Made by a program: the position numbers and the translations under genes
Notes under the pieces: model-generated
What the model was told of the DNA's origin: nothing
Database searches by the model: none
Seen by the model: the letters and a program-made list of their open reading frames with translations, nothing else
Assembly (NCBI GenBank): GCA_009617715.1
Contig: VTFK01000430.1
Span: forward strand, 62,001 to 126,000
Direction: 5' to 3'
From: Plectrocnemia conspersa
Taxonomy: Eukaryota; Arthropoda; Insecta; Trichoptera; Polycentropodidae
DNA: 64,000 nt
Shown here: positions 21,046-33,300 of the stretch, piece by piece
Numbering within the stretch: position 1 is the first letter of the stretch
Layout of the letters: each line of letters begins with the position of its first letter

Positions 21046-24000
21046 GTATGTGGTATTCCCCCGGGACCCTCCTACATCCCAGCTGGGTATATACACCCCT
21101 TATACATGTTGTGATAGACACAGGTCAAGGTGTCAAGGACGCGCGAAAATCTATGACAATTTCCCGGATTTTCCGCATACGCGAAAACTGCATTGTGCGA
21201 TCGATCATTTTCCGACTCGGCCTTCATTATTTCTAGTTACGCCCCAATTCTAATAACTCCATTCGGTGATCAATAATAACATATGTATGTTAAATTATCT
21301 CTTTCTTGGTATTCAATTTACGCGTATATAATACAAAATACTCGTTAAGCCATAGCAATGGCTGTATACGACATTTAATCCCATTAATGAAGCCTTAAAG
21401 CTCCATACATTTTAACACAATATGGAAGTATTCGCTTTCAGCGAAATAATGTATTACGAGCGATAGAAGGTAACGTATCGGTCACATATATTACATCTTA
21501 TTGTGCAATTATATATATTGTATTATATAGTGCAAGGATTTATTAATTCATATTTAGCTAAGACTAGCTATTCCACAACTAAATTCTTGATTATCGTAAA
21601 TCAATGGTCTTGAGTGTATTCCTGTTTGCTATTTTAGAGATGTAATATTTTTAGAAATATTATTTTTTAAACTGGTACTTTTTTAAAATACAATAGAAAA
21701 TTGTATCTTTGTTGAGCCTCAGATATAATTCATTGAGCCTATAGAAAATAATTTGACTGCTTACATTTAAAAGTAAATAATCTTTTAGTAATTCAATAAA
21801 AATTAATTATATGCTACAATCAATTTATTTGTTATAATAAAATCAAATTAATACATATTGATTAAGGTCTACAGCATTTATTGAATGTATCAAGTCAAAA
21901 TATATTGAACTCACCTTCCACCTACATATTTAATAGTTGTAAATATGTAATAGTTGTATATTAATTTTTAAGTGACTGAAGTTTGTGTTTTTAATACGGT
22001 TTTAAAATAGAATAATTATTAATCAGCAATATTATTTAAAACATTTTTTAATTGTGTATTGTTGCTTAGATTATCAGTAGCTTATTATTTTAAATTATAA
22101 CTTCAGTTAATAATATTGCGATTGATATTCTATTTTAAATTTTTATTTTTTCCTAAAAAATATATATTTTAATATTAAAAAAATCGTGTATATTTTTAAT
22201 ATCAATTTCCGAAGGATTTTTGCCAAAGCCTATGAAAAAGGCTTTAAGAGTCCAGATAAATATATAAAATATAAATAAAACACATACAATGATCAAAATT
22301 TGTCACATAACTAACGAAATTTAATGTTTTATAGTCTTTATTTCAATAAAAATATATATTTTATTTAAAAAAAATACTTTATTTATATTCAGAATTTTAA
22401 GAACAAATTTAAGTAATTTTCATTCGAAAATAGAGTTAGACAACTTACAATTAATTTAGAAAAAATACATTTTTGAAATATAAATATCTTTTGTAGGACT
22501 AGATTACATAAAATATGAATAAATAATTTTTCACAAAATTTAATAAAAAATAGAAATTAAATTAAATGGTCTGGAAACTGTTGGATAGATACGTTTTGCA
22601 GCTATCCCTTCAATATTTTAATTGTTACAATAAAGTTGTCAACTTTTAATTTGGCAAAAAATAAAATAATAACTTCAAATTTGGCAAAAAATCACTGAAC
22701 ACCATATATAAATAGAATAAGTCATAATTTATTAAGTCATAATTTATTAATGTTTCTTTACTAAAAATAATAGAGGGATGTTCTGAGATGATTTTTCAGC
22801 TATTCCATTTTGCAATGTTTTCTTTAGTGACAAACGAGTTGTTAATTTGTTTTAAAGAACTCTTGTTATATTAGAAATGTGATTTTTTTATAACATAGCT
22901 ATCTGAATAATGAAATCAAAGTAAAATTATATCAGTTTCATGCTAATGAATTTGGCAAATATATATTGAAGGCTATAGATATTATATAATAGTTAATTAA
23001 AAAATCTTTTATAAAATCGTAATAAGCTTGTAAATATGTTGATAGATTAAATGCAAAATATATTACAATATCTTTACAATACTAAATGACACATGCATAT
23101 GTTGGAGTTGTCTGGAATGTTTTTATTCCTGAGTGTTAAATTGAGATGATTTTGCAAGGTTTGTTTTAATGAAAATGGAGATTTCAATTTGTTTTGAGGA
23201 ATATTGATATATTATATATATGAGGTTTTTACAACATAGCTATATATAGAATTAATATGTCATTTTAATGCTAATGAATTCGGCAAATATACATTGAAAG
23301 GTCATAGATATTATATAATAATGAACTATACATACATTTATAAGATCTTAAAAAGCTTTTGAATGTTTTCGTAATATATGTTTTTTTACAAAATTAAATT
23401 AAAAAAATGACTATTGTATGAAATTGTCCGAAAAGCTTTTATTTATAAGTGTTATATTAAGATGATTTGCAGCTATCTTTTTTCTTTTTTGATAGTAAAA
23501 TTACATATTTTGAAATGTTTCCTTCAGTGACAATAGAGTTTTTAATTGGTGATATATTAGATATGTATCATATTTTTATAACATAGTTATCATTTTCATG
23601 AAAATGAATTTGGAAAATTTACACTTAAGGCCATAGATATTTTGGTTAGCAAAAAATACATATTCAAGATGCAAATGTTATTTTTATGAATTTAAAAAAA
23701 CCGTAGTTAACTAAAAATATAGATTATAATAACTAGTTTGGATTATGTTTAAACTTGTTTGTATCTAAATATGTTTACTGTAACCGCGCTAGCAATAATC
23801 AAATTCGACCTTAGGTATACGTCTTCATACATAGATTATGTGGTTCGAATCTGGTTATACCCCAGAGAGTAACAATGATGTTTCAGGTTTTGTGTGCGGT
23901 TGAAATATTCACGAGAATAAAGGATAGTGTGATATACTGCCACCTCTCGTCGAACATCCTCGTTAATATTTCATCCGTCCCTATTTTAGTAACCCATAGT

Positions 24001-24074
24001 TAACTGTGTTAGAATAAAATCTAATAAAAATTTAATATTTATATATTATAACATTATTTATTATTTTTCATTAG
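21046..24074 (+). other. AT-rich stretch, probable first intron of chaoptin
   Basis: No coding signal. It contains a degenerate tandem repeat (22,565-23,660) and a weak tRNA-like B-box (GGTTCGAATC at 23,841). Confidence 0.4.
22565..23660 (+). repeat. Degenerate ~310-360-bp tandem repeat, about three copies
   Basis: Landmarks recur in the same order: GATGATTT..GCAGCTAT (22,785; 23,147; 23,461), TATAACATAGCTATC (22,890; 23,231; 23,577) and AATGAATTTGGCAAATATA then CATAGATATTATATAATA (22,943; 23,268; 23,598). Confidence 0.7.
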
Positions 24075-24359
24075 GTGCAAGCGATGGCAGGTGATACTAC
24101 AATTTGTGGTGAATAATGTGCATTGTCGAGATGTTCCAGTGACCATTGGTGTTGGCGGAGACCTCTTGACCTCTGAGAATGACTGAGTCTTTTAATTTCG
24201 ACTAAAACGATGAATAATAAGTGAAGTTACGTCAGGATACTACGAGGAAACGGCCGTGTAGTGCTTCGTTAATATTATAAATTGAGTGAGCCATTCATAA
24301 GAATTTGAGAAACATTTAAAGGTTGATTCGACGTTGTGATATAATAATTCGCCAAAATG
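24075..24359 (+). other. chp: chaoptin 5' UTR exon ending exactly at the start ATG
   Basis: The acceptor TTTTTCATTAG precedes 24,075. The exon ends GCCAAAATG|GTATGT, so the initiator ATG (24,357-24,359) is the last codon before the donor. It is joined in frame to the exon at 26,727 (AGTTTATTAAGG...), giving MSLLRVIKFRY, a good match in style to the start of fly chaoptin. The Kozak context GCCAAAATG is strong. Several upstream ATGs in the exon are soon closed by stops. Confidence 0.75.
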
Positions 24360-27300
24360 GTATGTACGATATTAAAATTATGTTTAATATTTTATCCGAT
24401 ATGCTAATAGTTATAAACGACTTTTTTGTTCGTGTGTACGTATATTTAATTCATGCGATGTGTGTCCCATGTGCAATGCCCAATTAGGTCTTTATTTTTA
24501 TTCAATGTGATACAATAATTTACGTGACGCGAAAATATTTTTATGGTAATTTTAAAGACACATATTGATCAAGATAAAACATATTTAAAATATGCTTAAT
24601 AAATAAAGAGATCTAAGATAAAAAAGGTAGTATCTGCTAAAATATACTATATAGAAAAATACGTAAAAATAGCCATAAAGCTTCACTTTTATATAAGAGT
24701 CAAATATATAATTTACGGCAATAATATGTTAATATACTAGAAGTCGAAAATCACCCTAGGATGAGAAAATTTGATGTTATGTTATGTTATGTATAACCTT
24801 TATAAAAAATATTGTTAGCTTCTAATGAAATATGTTATTTTAAATTCAAGAAATTGTTTAAAAAATCCTATTTAACATTAGTTAATAATTAGAATTAAAC
24901 ATATCCATTATTATTTTAATTATATTAGTTTATGTATATTTGTAATAGTCTACAATAATTTAAGACTACGTTTATGTTTTCGGGATAGTATTGAGAGTCC
25001 ATAGTTTGAAAGTGTTCATTGTGGTCGTCAATGATTCAATGGGTGATAAATGACGCGTTAGTTAACGCGTCATTCGTTTCTGGCGAGTGATTTTCAGTGA
25101 TTAATCATGTATCTGAGTTTTATATATTTTTATAATTGCTCTTCAAGAACGCTTGGACGAAGAGGGGACAAATAGAACAACTGAGTTTGGATATAACTCC
25201 ACTTCCAAAATTAACCCCTTTGTGAAAGTTTATATTTTTAAGGCCCTCTGTTAAGCGACCGTCTGATAATATCAAAGGATAGTTAAAATAATACTTATTA
25301 AGTCGCTATTGTGCAATTCTTGGTGCTCTGTCAATTACTAGTGTTTATTGCTGTAAGGCAAATAATTGTTGTTTTTGCAGATTATTGAATTTTAATTTCC
25401 CCATTAAATATTCTACAAAAATTGTTGTTAAACAGTTTTAATATTTATTGCTGAATTTTATAATTAAAAAGGATTTGCAGAATATAAATTATATATATTT
25501 TTTTTTTTGATAATAATAGATTTTAAATTACAATATAAGATGAAATACAATAGAGGCAATTATTTTGCATATTTCATATATAAAAACATATTTAATAATA
25601 CATATAAAAAAATATTCTTAGCTATTTTTAATGAAACACGATTTTTCAAATCTCTTGATTTTTGAAACAAAATATAAGTCATTACAAAATGACTCAGCTG
25701 TAATTTTTTTAAGTACTAAAAATTATATTAATATAGTTAAAAGATATTAGAATGTATTAAATATTGTATCCATCTGTTTTTTTTAACATCTCATTCGTAA
25801 TTCTAAATATAAAACTTTTTATGCTATAAAGTATAAATTGTAAAATCAAATGGGAAACATCTTCAAACTACGTTTATGTCAATTAACATGTTTTTTGTCT
25901 TAAGGTCTTCATGTATTCATTACATATTCATCGCTTGTACCTTACTTTAAAAGTACAAAATAAAAAAAAAAATACAAACCTACCTGAAAATAAAATTTTC
26001 AATTTAAAATTGTCATATTTTATTTTCAAGTGAAAAAGTAAATATTTTTTAACCACTTAACAATAACAATAACAATGAAACTGACCTTTATATATTGTAG
26101 AAAAATTATTATAAGATTTACAGTACAGTGCTAGTTTGTTTGAAAATCTATTTGTGCTTGTAATAAAAGTTTTAGGTAGAAGATTCAAGTAATCAATAAA
26201 TAAATATGTTTTTACATCACAGTATTTCCAACATGAAAAAGAAAAGTTAATTTACATCTGCATATAAATCTCATTCTTATATGCCTTTAAGTTTCACAAA
26301 TGAGTTTCATCACTTTTGTATAAAATTCAATTTAAAAAAAAGAGTTATAAGTTTGACTTTTACGCTTTCGCTTCGAGAATAAGCAGATTACTGATCATAA
26401 AAAAGGCATTCGTTAACGTTATGTTTTTTTGTATACTATACGATGCTTTTGTGAGTTAAAAAAATCCGAAAATTTGCCAACGAAAGCCGGCATTATCATT
26501 GGGCGCGCAACTTGTGGGATTTTTCGAGTCTCTGAGGTACTTCTGAATAATTTATTAAGCTCCCAATGAAAAATTTAAATACGCGCACAGTCCGCTAAAA
26601 AGGGACATTTTTGGTCACACGTATGTTGGTGTGACAACACAATATATGTATAAGATGGAATTATGCACGACGCAAAAACCCACTATGTATATAATTGGGT
26701 ATACTAATCAACAATTTTTTTTCCAGAGTTTATTAAGGGTAATAAAGTTTAGGTACGCCCTAGTGATAGTTACATTGCTACTTATGCTTTGGGCATCCTT
26801 TAGCAATGCCAGAGAGGTAAGGATCGAACACTAAAATTATGAATATATAATAAGTGTTGAATAAATAATTAAATTTATCTTTATCTTTCAGTTTCATGTT
26901 GAACCGGGTGTCAAACATCCGCCATGTTCGTTCAATCCCCTATGTAGTTGTTCAAAATCTATTCCGGACCTCGGAATAGTCGTGTGTCGATCCGTTCCAT
27001 TATTTAGGGTGCCTCCATCAATTAATTCGTCAAAGGTTTATATGCTACACTTAGAGAGTAATGGTCTGAGGAATCTGGAACCATACTTCTTTAAATCGAC
27101 TGGTATTTTTATAATTTATATATTATATATAGTAGTAAAAATAACATTTGTAATAAACCATTACATATTATTTCAGGATTGTATAGATTGGCAATCAATC
27201 AAAAATCCTTTGGATGATATACCCGAAGAAGTGTTTTTGGGTTTGGAGTGGTCGCTCAGAGAACTGGAGCTGCATGATGACGCTCTGGTTAATGTGCCAA

Positions 27301-30300
27301 GTAAAGCTCTGAGGAACCTGCAAAAATTGGAGTTACTTGATTTAAAAGGTAAATAAATTTAATTAAACGGTTCGTCATCACAAAATAAGGCATTAAAACC
27401 GTTCCATGCTAAAATAAATACTCATTTGAAAGGAGTTGATTGCGCCGTAAAGAAAAATTGTGCGTCATATCGCTAGACCATTGCCATCGAATTTTTTTAT
27501 AGTGCCACGTTTAATTTTTTAGAGAATTATGACGTTAAAAATGATCGTCGTTAGCATATGCTGCTATCACTAACAACGATAGACAGTTATTTAGCATTCA
27601 AAAGGTTAAATATTTATAAAAAATCGGACAAACATATATTAATATGTTCCGATGTGTTTAATCTTTGAATACCATATTTAATATTACTATACAACAAATG
27701 TTTTTTCCACAAAGACATTATTATAAATAAAATACATGCTGATTTTAGTTTTTAAAATATTGTCTATTGCATTAATATCTACTTGTTCTTTAAGAAAATA
27801 ATCGAAAATATTTTTTAATTATTGTTTGAAGTAAAATGTATTTATTTTAAGTTTATCTTTGGACTTGTAATACATATTTTTTGAGTAAAAAAAATATTTT
27901 GACATTGTAATTATTATTTATTTTCTTAATTTATTTAGCTAAAATAGCTTATTGTTTATACACTAAATATAATTATGTACAAAATATAACATAAACATTA
28001 CCAGAATATAAAAAAATAGTTTAATATTATAATTTATTTCTTAATGCACGAAGCTGTTTCTTTATTCCATTAAAAACCCCGTTACAGTTTATTATGGGGG
28101 ATTGTCCTAGGAATGATATTATACAAATTCACACCTACGTACAATATTCCCCTGGCCATACTCGTTTTCTAACACATATCTATCCTTTAAATTAGAAAAA
28201 CAATTCAATGGTCAGTAACTTTGAAATATAACATTATAAATTCAAACTCTTAAGGATTGATTTTTTTATTGTTTTTTTTAGAATGATAATATATAATACA
28301 AAATGCAAAAGAGTACTGAAAATATAAAATTGTTATAACAAGTCACTTATACATCTCGTGGAAAAGTGAATTTTAACTAAAATGTCACATTTTTTTCAAA
28401 TTTTGTCAATGCAGAAGACTAAAAGACATTTTTCACATGGTTTATAGTTCAAATGTATATAATACTTTGATCTTCAATAGTAATCAAACGGAAAATCATA
28501 TAAGCATTTTTAAAAAATGCAATACTCAAACGAACGTATATAAACGTCCATGGGGAGATTGGTATAAATGTTACAGTGAAGTTCTAATTTCAATGGCGTT
28601 TCAGTGTAAACATATCCGAATACATTTTTATCGGTAAATATATATTTCTACTAGCGAAATATAATTTAACTGATATTATATATGCTCCAAACGGCCATTT
28701 GATAAGGATGAAACATCTATTTAGGTGCTTTTTACAAAAACGTGTTTATGTTTAAAATATAATTCAACTGAAGCTAATGAAATTATATGTTGCTTTAAAA
28801 CGTCTATAAAATTTAATTTGCCAGTTGTGAAACGCTTACTTGCTGCTCAAATCCAAACCTAACAAAAATTTAAGATTTAAGTTTGAACAGTAAAAATACA
28901 TTTCGCAACTGTTAAATTGAGTAAACAATCAGTAAAGATCCTAAACTTTATTACATGCGTACAGTATTATAATGTGATTTTTATATAAAAATATTTTATA
29001 ATACCAATATAGATTGCATCTTTTTTATACCTAATGATATTATTATTATTATATCATTAATATATGACATATTATCATTTTTTATATAGTCTTCGTTGTA
29101 GCATATCAGAAGTTGTTCTTAAATGACTAATTACTAATATCATATATTTTATTTTCAGGCAATCAAATATCAACGTTGATGTCAAACAGTTGGGATGGCC
29201 TTAGAAGCTCTTTACAGACCCTAATATTGGCAGACAACTCAATCAGCAAATTGCCAATGGATGCATTTGCTAGTTTGCCGATGCTTGCAACTCTAGACCT
29301 GCGTGGAAATCATCTATCTCATATAAATCCAAACGTGTTCAGAAATGGAATGAGTAGATTGAATAAGGTATATTTTAGCACTGTAATAAATAATCAAACT
29401 GCAGTATTGATTTTTCATTCATAATTAACATTGTAGCTATTATTAGCCGATAACCAACTCACTATGATACCTTATAAAGAGATTTCACCGTTAAAGCAGC
29501 TTCGACATTTAGATTTGTCCAAGAATCGTGTCGGACAAGTTCTGCCAAATATGAATCTACTGGGAATTCAGATGTCTTTAGATGTTCTAAGGTAGATTGA
29601 CACGAGCGCATTATAAATAACGTTCATTACTAAATATATATTTATCTTTTTAGACTTGATTTCAACATGATTACTTACCTAATGCCCGGATCGTTCAAGT
29701 ATTTTACAGTCGTCAACACGACTAATCTTGACGGGAATCCAATGACTTTCATAAGAGTAATTATTTATATAATTATATTAATAAATGTGTATCTTAAATT
29801 ATGTTTTGATCATTTTAGGAAGACGCGTTCCGTGAAGCAAAGATTCGTATTTTATCTTTAAGAGATTGCGGTTTATCGGATATATCACCGGCTGCTTTTG
29901 CAGGTCTGGAATCAACTCTACAATCACTGGATTTGTCTGCAAATAACCTTACAGGCTTACCACGAAGCTTATTCCATCAATTTGAATACTTACGCTACTT
30001 AAATTTGAGAGAAAATAGAGTAATTATTAATATATTTAGTTTATCCATAGTTAAGCATTTATATACATAAATAAATTATATTATTTTAAACATAAATAGG
30101 TACGTAATCCAGTTCCAACTGATTCCTTTGATGGATATCAATATGCTCTATTCAGCTTGGACTTGATCGGCTTAAGAAATGGTATCACAAGCTTGCAAGA
30201 CTTGAGACGGTCAGTGAATAATTATATGATATATTTTAAATATGTCTTTGTATATAATGTAATTATTATTGTTAAATTTAGGATGGCATCATTAAGAAGC

Positions 30301-33300
30301 TTGTCGTTGAGCTCTCTTCCAAGACCAACGCTCGTCTCGGATGACTTTCAAGAGTTTGGAGTTGATTTGGATGAACTCAGAATTATCGGTGGATCGTTAG
30401 ACGCAATACAAGCTCACGCTTTTAGATATTTGAGAACGATCAAACTGTTGGATTTATCTGAGAATGAGATATCGACAATTAATAAAGATGCTTTCGTCGA
30501 GGTATGATTGATATTGTAATATGCCTAATATTTGAGATGATAATATAATTTGTGTGTTTTAGTTGGGTCATGGTTTAACGACTTTTAAAATGTCTAATGG
30601 TTTAGCAGACACCGTAAGAGAGCTACCCCATGAAGCTTTGAAACCACTATCGCAACTCAGTTATCTTGATCTGAGTAACAATCGGATTGTAATCGTTCCC
30701 GATACATCGTTTCACTTTTTGAACAATTTAAAACGTCTAGAATTGCAAGATAATCTGATTGAATATTTCCATAAAGGCACACTTCAGGTTAATATTGAAA
30801 ATAAATGGATTTATATATAATATATAGTATAACTTGATTTTATTATTCAGGGTGATATACATTCATTATTGGAAAGCATTATATTATCGGTAAACCGATT
30901 GAAGCGAGTAACACAGCATACGTTTGTGGAGCTTCCTGCTTTGAAAGAATTAGAGATGGAAGACAATATGATTGAAAGGCTAGACCGTAGAGCGTTCATG
31001 AATTGTGACCGACTAAGAAAGATCAGCTTGAGAGGAAACAAACTGAAGAATATAACCGAAGAGGCGTTCCAAAATCTTCCTATGCTGGAAATGTATGCAA
31101 CGAATTATACAATATTTTAATATTTTTACTAATGTTATCTATTTTATTTTACAGCCTTGATTTGTCTTATAATCATTTGAGAACATTTGACTTTTTAATG
31201 TTTGATCAAGTCGGAACGTTGTCGTCTCTTCAAGTAAATGCTTCATATAACAAGATTAGTTATTTGAGCGATTCTATAGCAGCAGCCGTTGGAACCATAT
31301 TTAGAGAACCAGGTGATAATAAATTCTATAAATTTGCATGAATGATTATAATTAGATGTTCTTTTTTTGCATCTAATCTGTGTTGTTTTAAGTATGATTA
31401 TTTGTTTATATCATTTTATTGTTAGGTTGGTTTGTATGAATTGTGTTATAAGATACCCGAATGTTGTTGAATGAGAGCTGAAGAACAGATTAGGGGTATA
31501 AAAAAGTTTTTTATTCTAATTATTTTACAAGAGATTGACTAATTAATTAAATGGCGTTCATGTTTAATAGCATATGGATATAGATAAGATCATATATGAC
31601 GTCTAGAATATATTTTTATGGTTTTTAAATATGCAGAAATATAGAGCAAATAATTTTTATAAGTATATAAACTTCATATTGTTATTTTTTAAAAGTTTAC
31701 GTTAGATCACATGATCGGTTTTTACTTAATAGACTTATGTTTGTGTAATAAAAAAAAATGTTATATGTCTGATATTGATACTGGATTTTAACTATACAGA
31801 ATCTGGTATCTTTAGTAGAAAATTGATTAAGCATGTATTTTTTAGTGTTTGAGATTTGAATGCATTAACTTCAATCTAAAGTTTTCAAACTATATTTTCA
31901 TACACACCAACCTAAACTAACACATGTGACATGCACAAAGTTTTATTTTTTTTATACACGTTTTATTCTGTCTCACTCACTCTTCATACTTTTCATGTTT
32001 TTATTTGCATCGTGTCGTAGAAGAAGAAGATTACGAACTAGTAGAAGGTACATTCCAATATAATCTTAATATTGAAAAGATAGTATTAGAAAGATAGCAG
32101 TCATACGTAATAATTTTAAACTAAATACTGTAATCAAACGTTTTAGGTATTGGGATTGGAACGCATCATTCAAATGTGAAACTTTTGGATTTGTCACACA
32201 ACAACATTTCATACATCAGTCGATCATATTTTAGGTAATAATTAAATACAGCAATTTATATAAATTAATTATATTCCTATAATGTATGTATCATTATAAA
32301 TTATAGCTCGGCAGAAGTTTCCTTAACGCATTTATACCTTTCGCACAACAAACTTCAAAATGCAACAAAAGATGTATTCGGTAACATGCCGCATTTGCAA
32401 ATCTTGGATTTGTCTTTCAATAATCTGATAGATCTAGAATCTGATATGTTCAAATCCACTAAAAGATTACAAGTATTTTATTAAATTATTTTATATTTTT
32501 TGAAATAATTTATTAAATTTATTTAATCTATTTACAGATCATTAATCTACAAAATAACTTTCTTGAAGATCTACCAGGAGAAATATTCAGATTTTTACAA
32601 TCACTAAGAGTTGTCAATCTTGGAGATAATGACATCAGAGTATTGCCTGATAATCTGTTTCTCGAAGACGGCTTAGAGAGGTATTTATTTTTTATACTTT
32701 TAACAAAATGTTTGTTATATTCTTTATTTACAAATAATAGGTTGGATGTATCAAATAATGAGCTATCTCGTGTGCCTACAAATTGTCTATCACAACCAGC
32801 AGCAGCTTCGTTGACGGAATTGGATCTCAGTGGAAATTGTATTCCGGCCATCGGTTCAAGTGATCTTATGCAAAAGTTTCGGGTATAATTTTAATTTTAT
32901 TTATGTATCAATTAAATTGCTTAGTAAATTTGACAAGTGTGAATAGATAAAAAGTATAGTTCGTATAGCTTAAGATGATCTTGGAGAATTAAATAATAAT
33001 AGGCCAAATCTAGAAATGTTTTATACAAACACATTTCATATAATTTAATTATTGTGAATGTTTTGGTAAATTAACTATATCTCTCTGTCAAACTGCAGCT
33101 GCAATGAAAGATTTATTCTGGAATTAACTTTATGCTATGTACTTATTGAAATTTAAAGAATAATATACTATAGACACTTAATATACTAAATGTAGTATTG
33201 AATAAAGAATAAATAATATTAACCCAAAATATGTAGGTTGTACAATAATATATTATTGAAATGACAATACTTCTTATACCGTTTTATTTCAAATAGAGAG

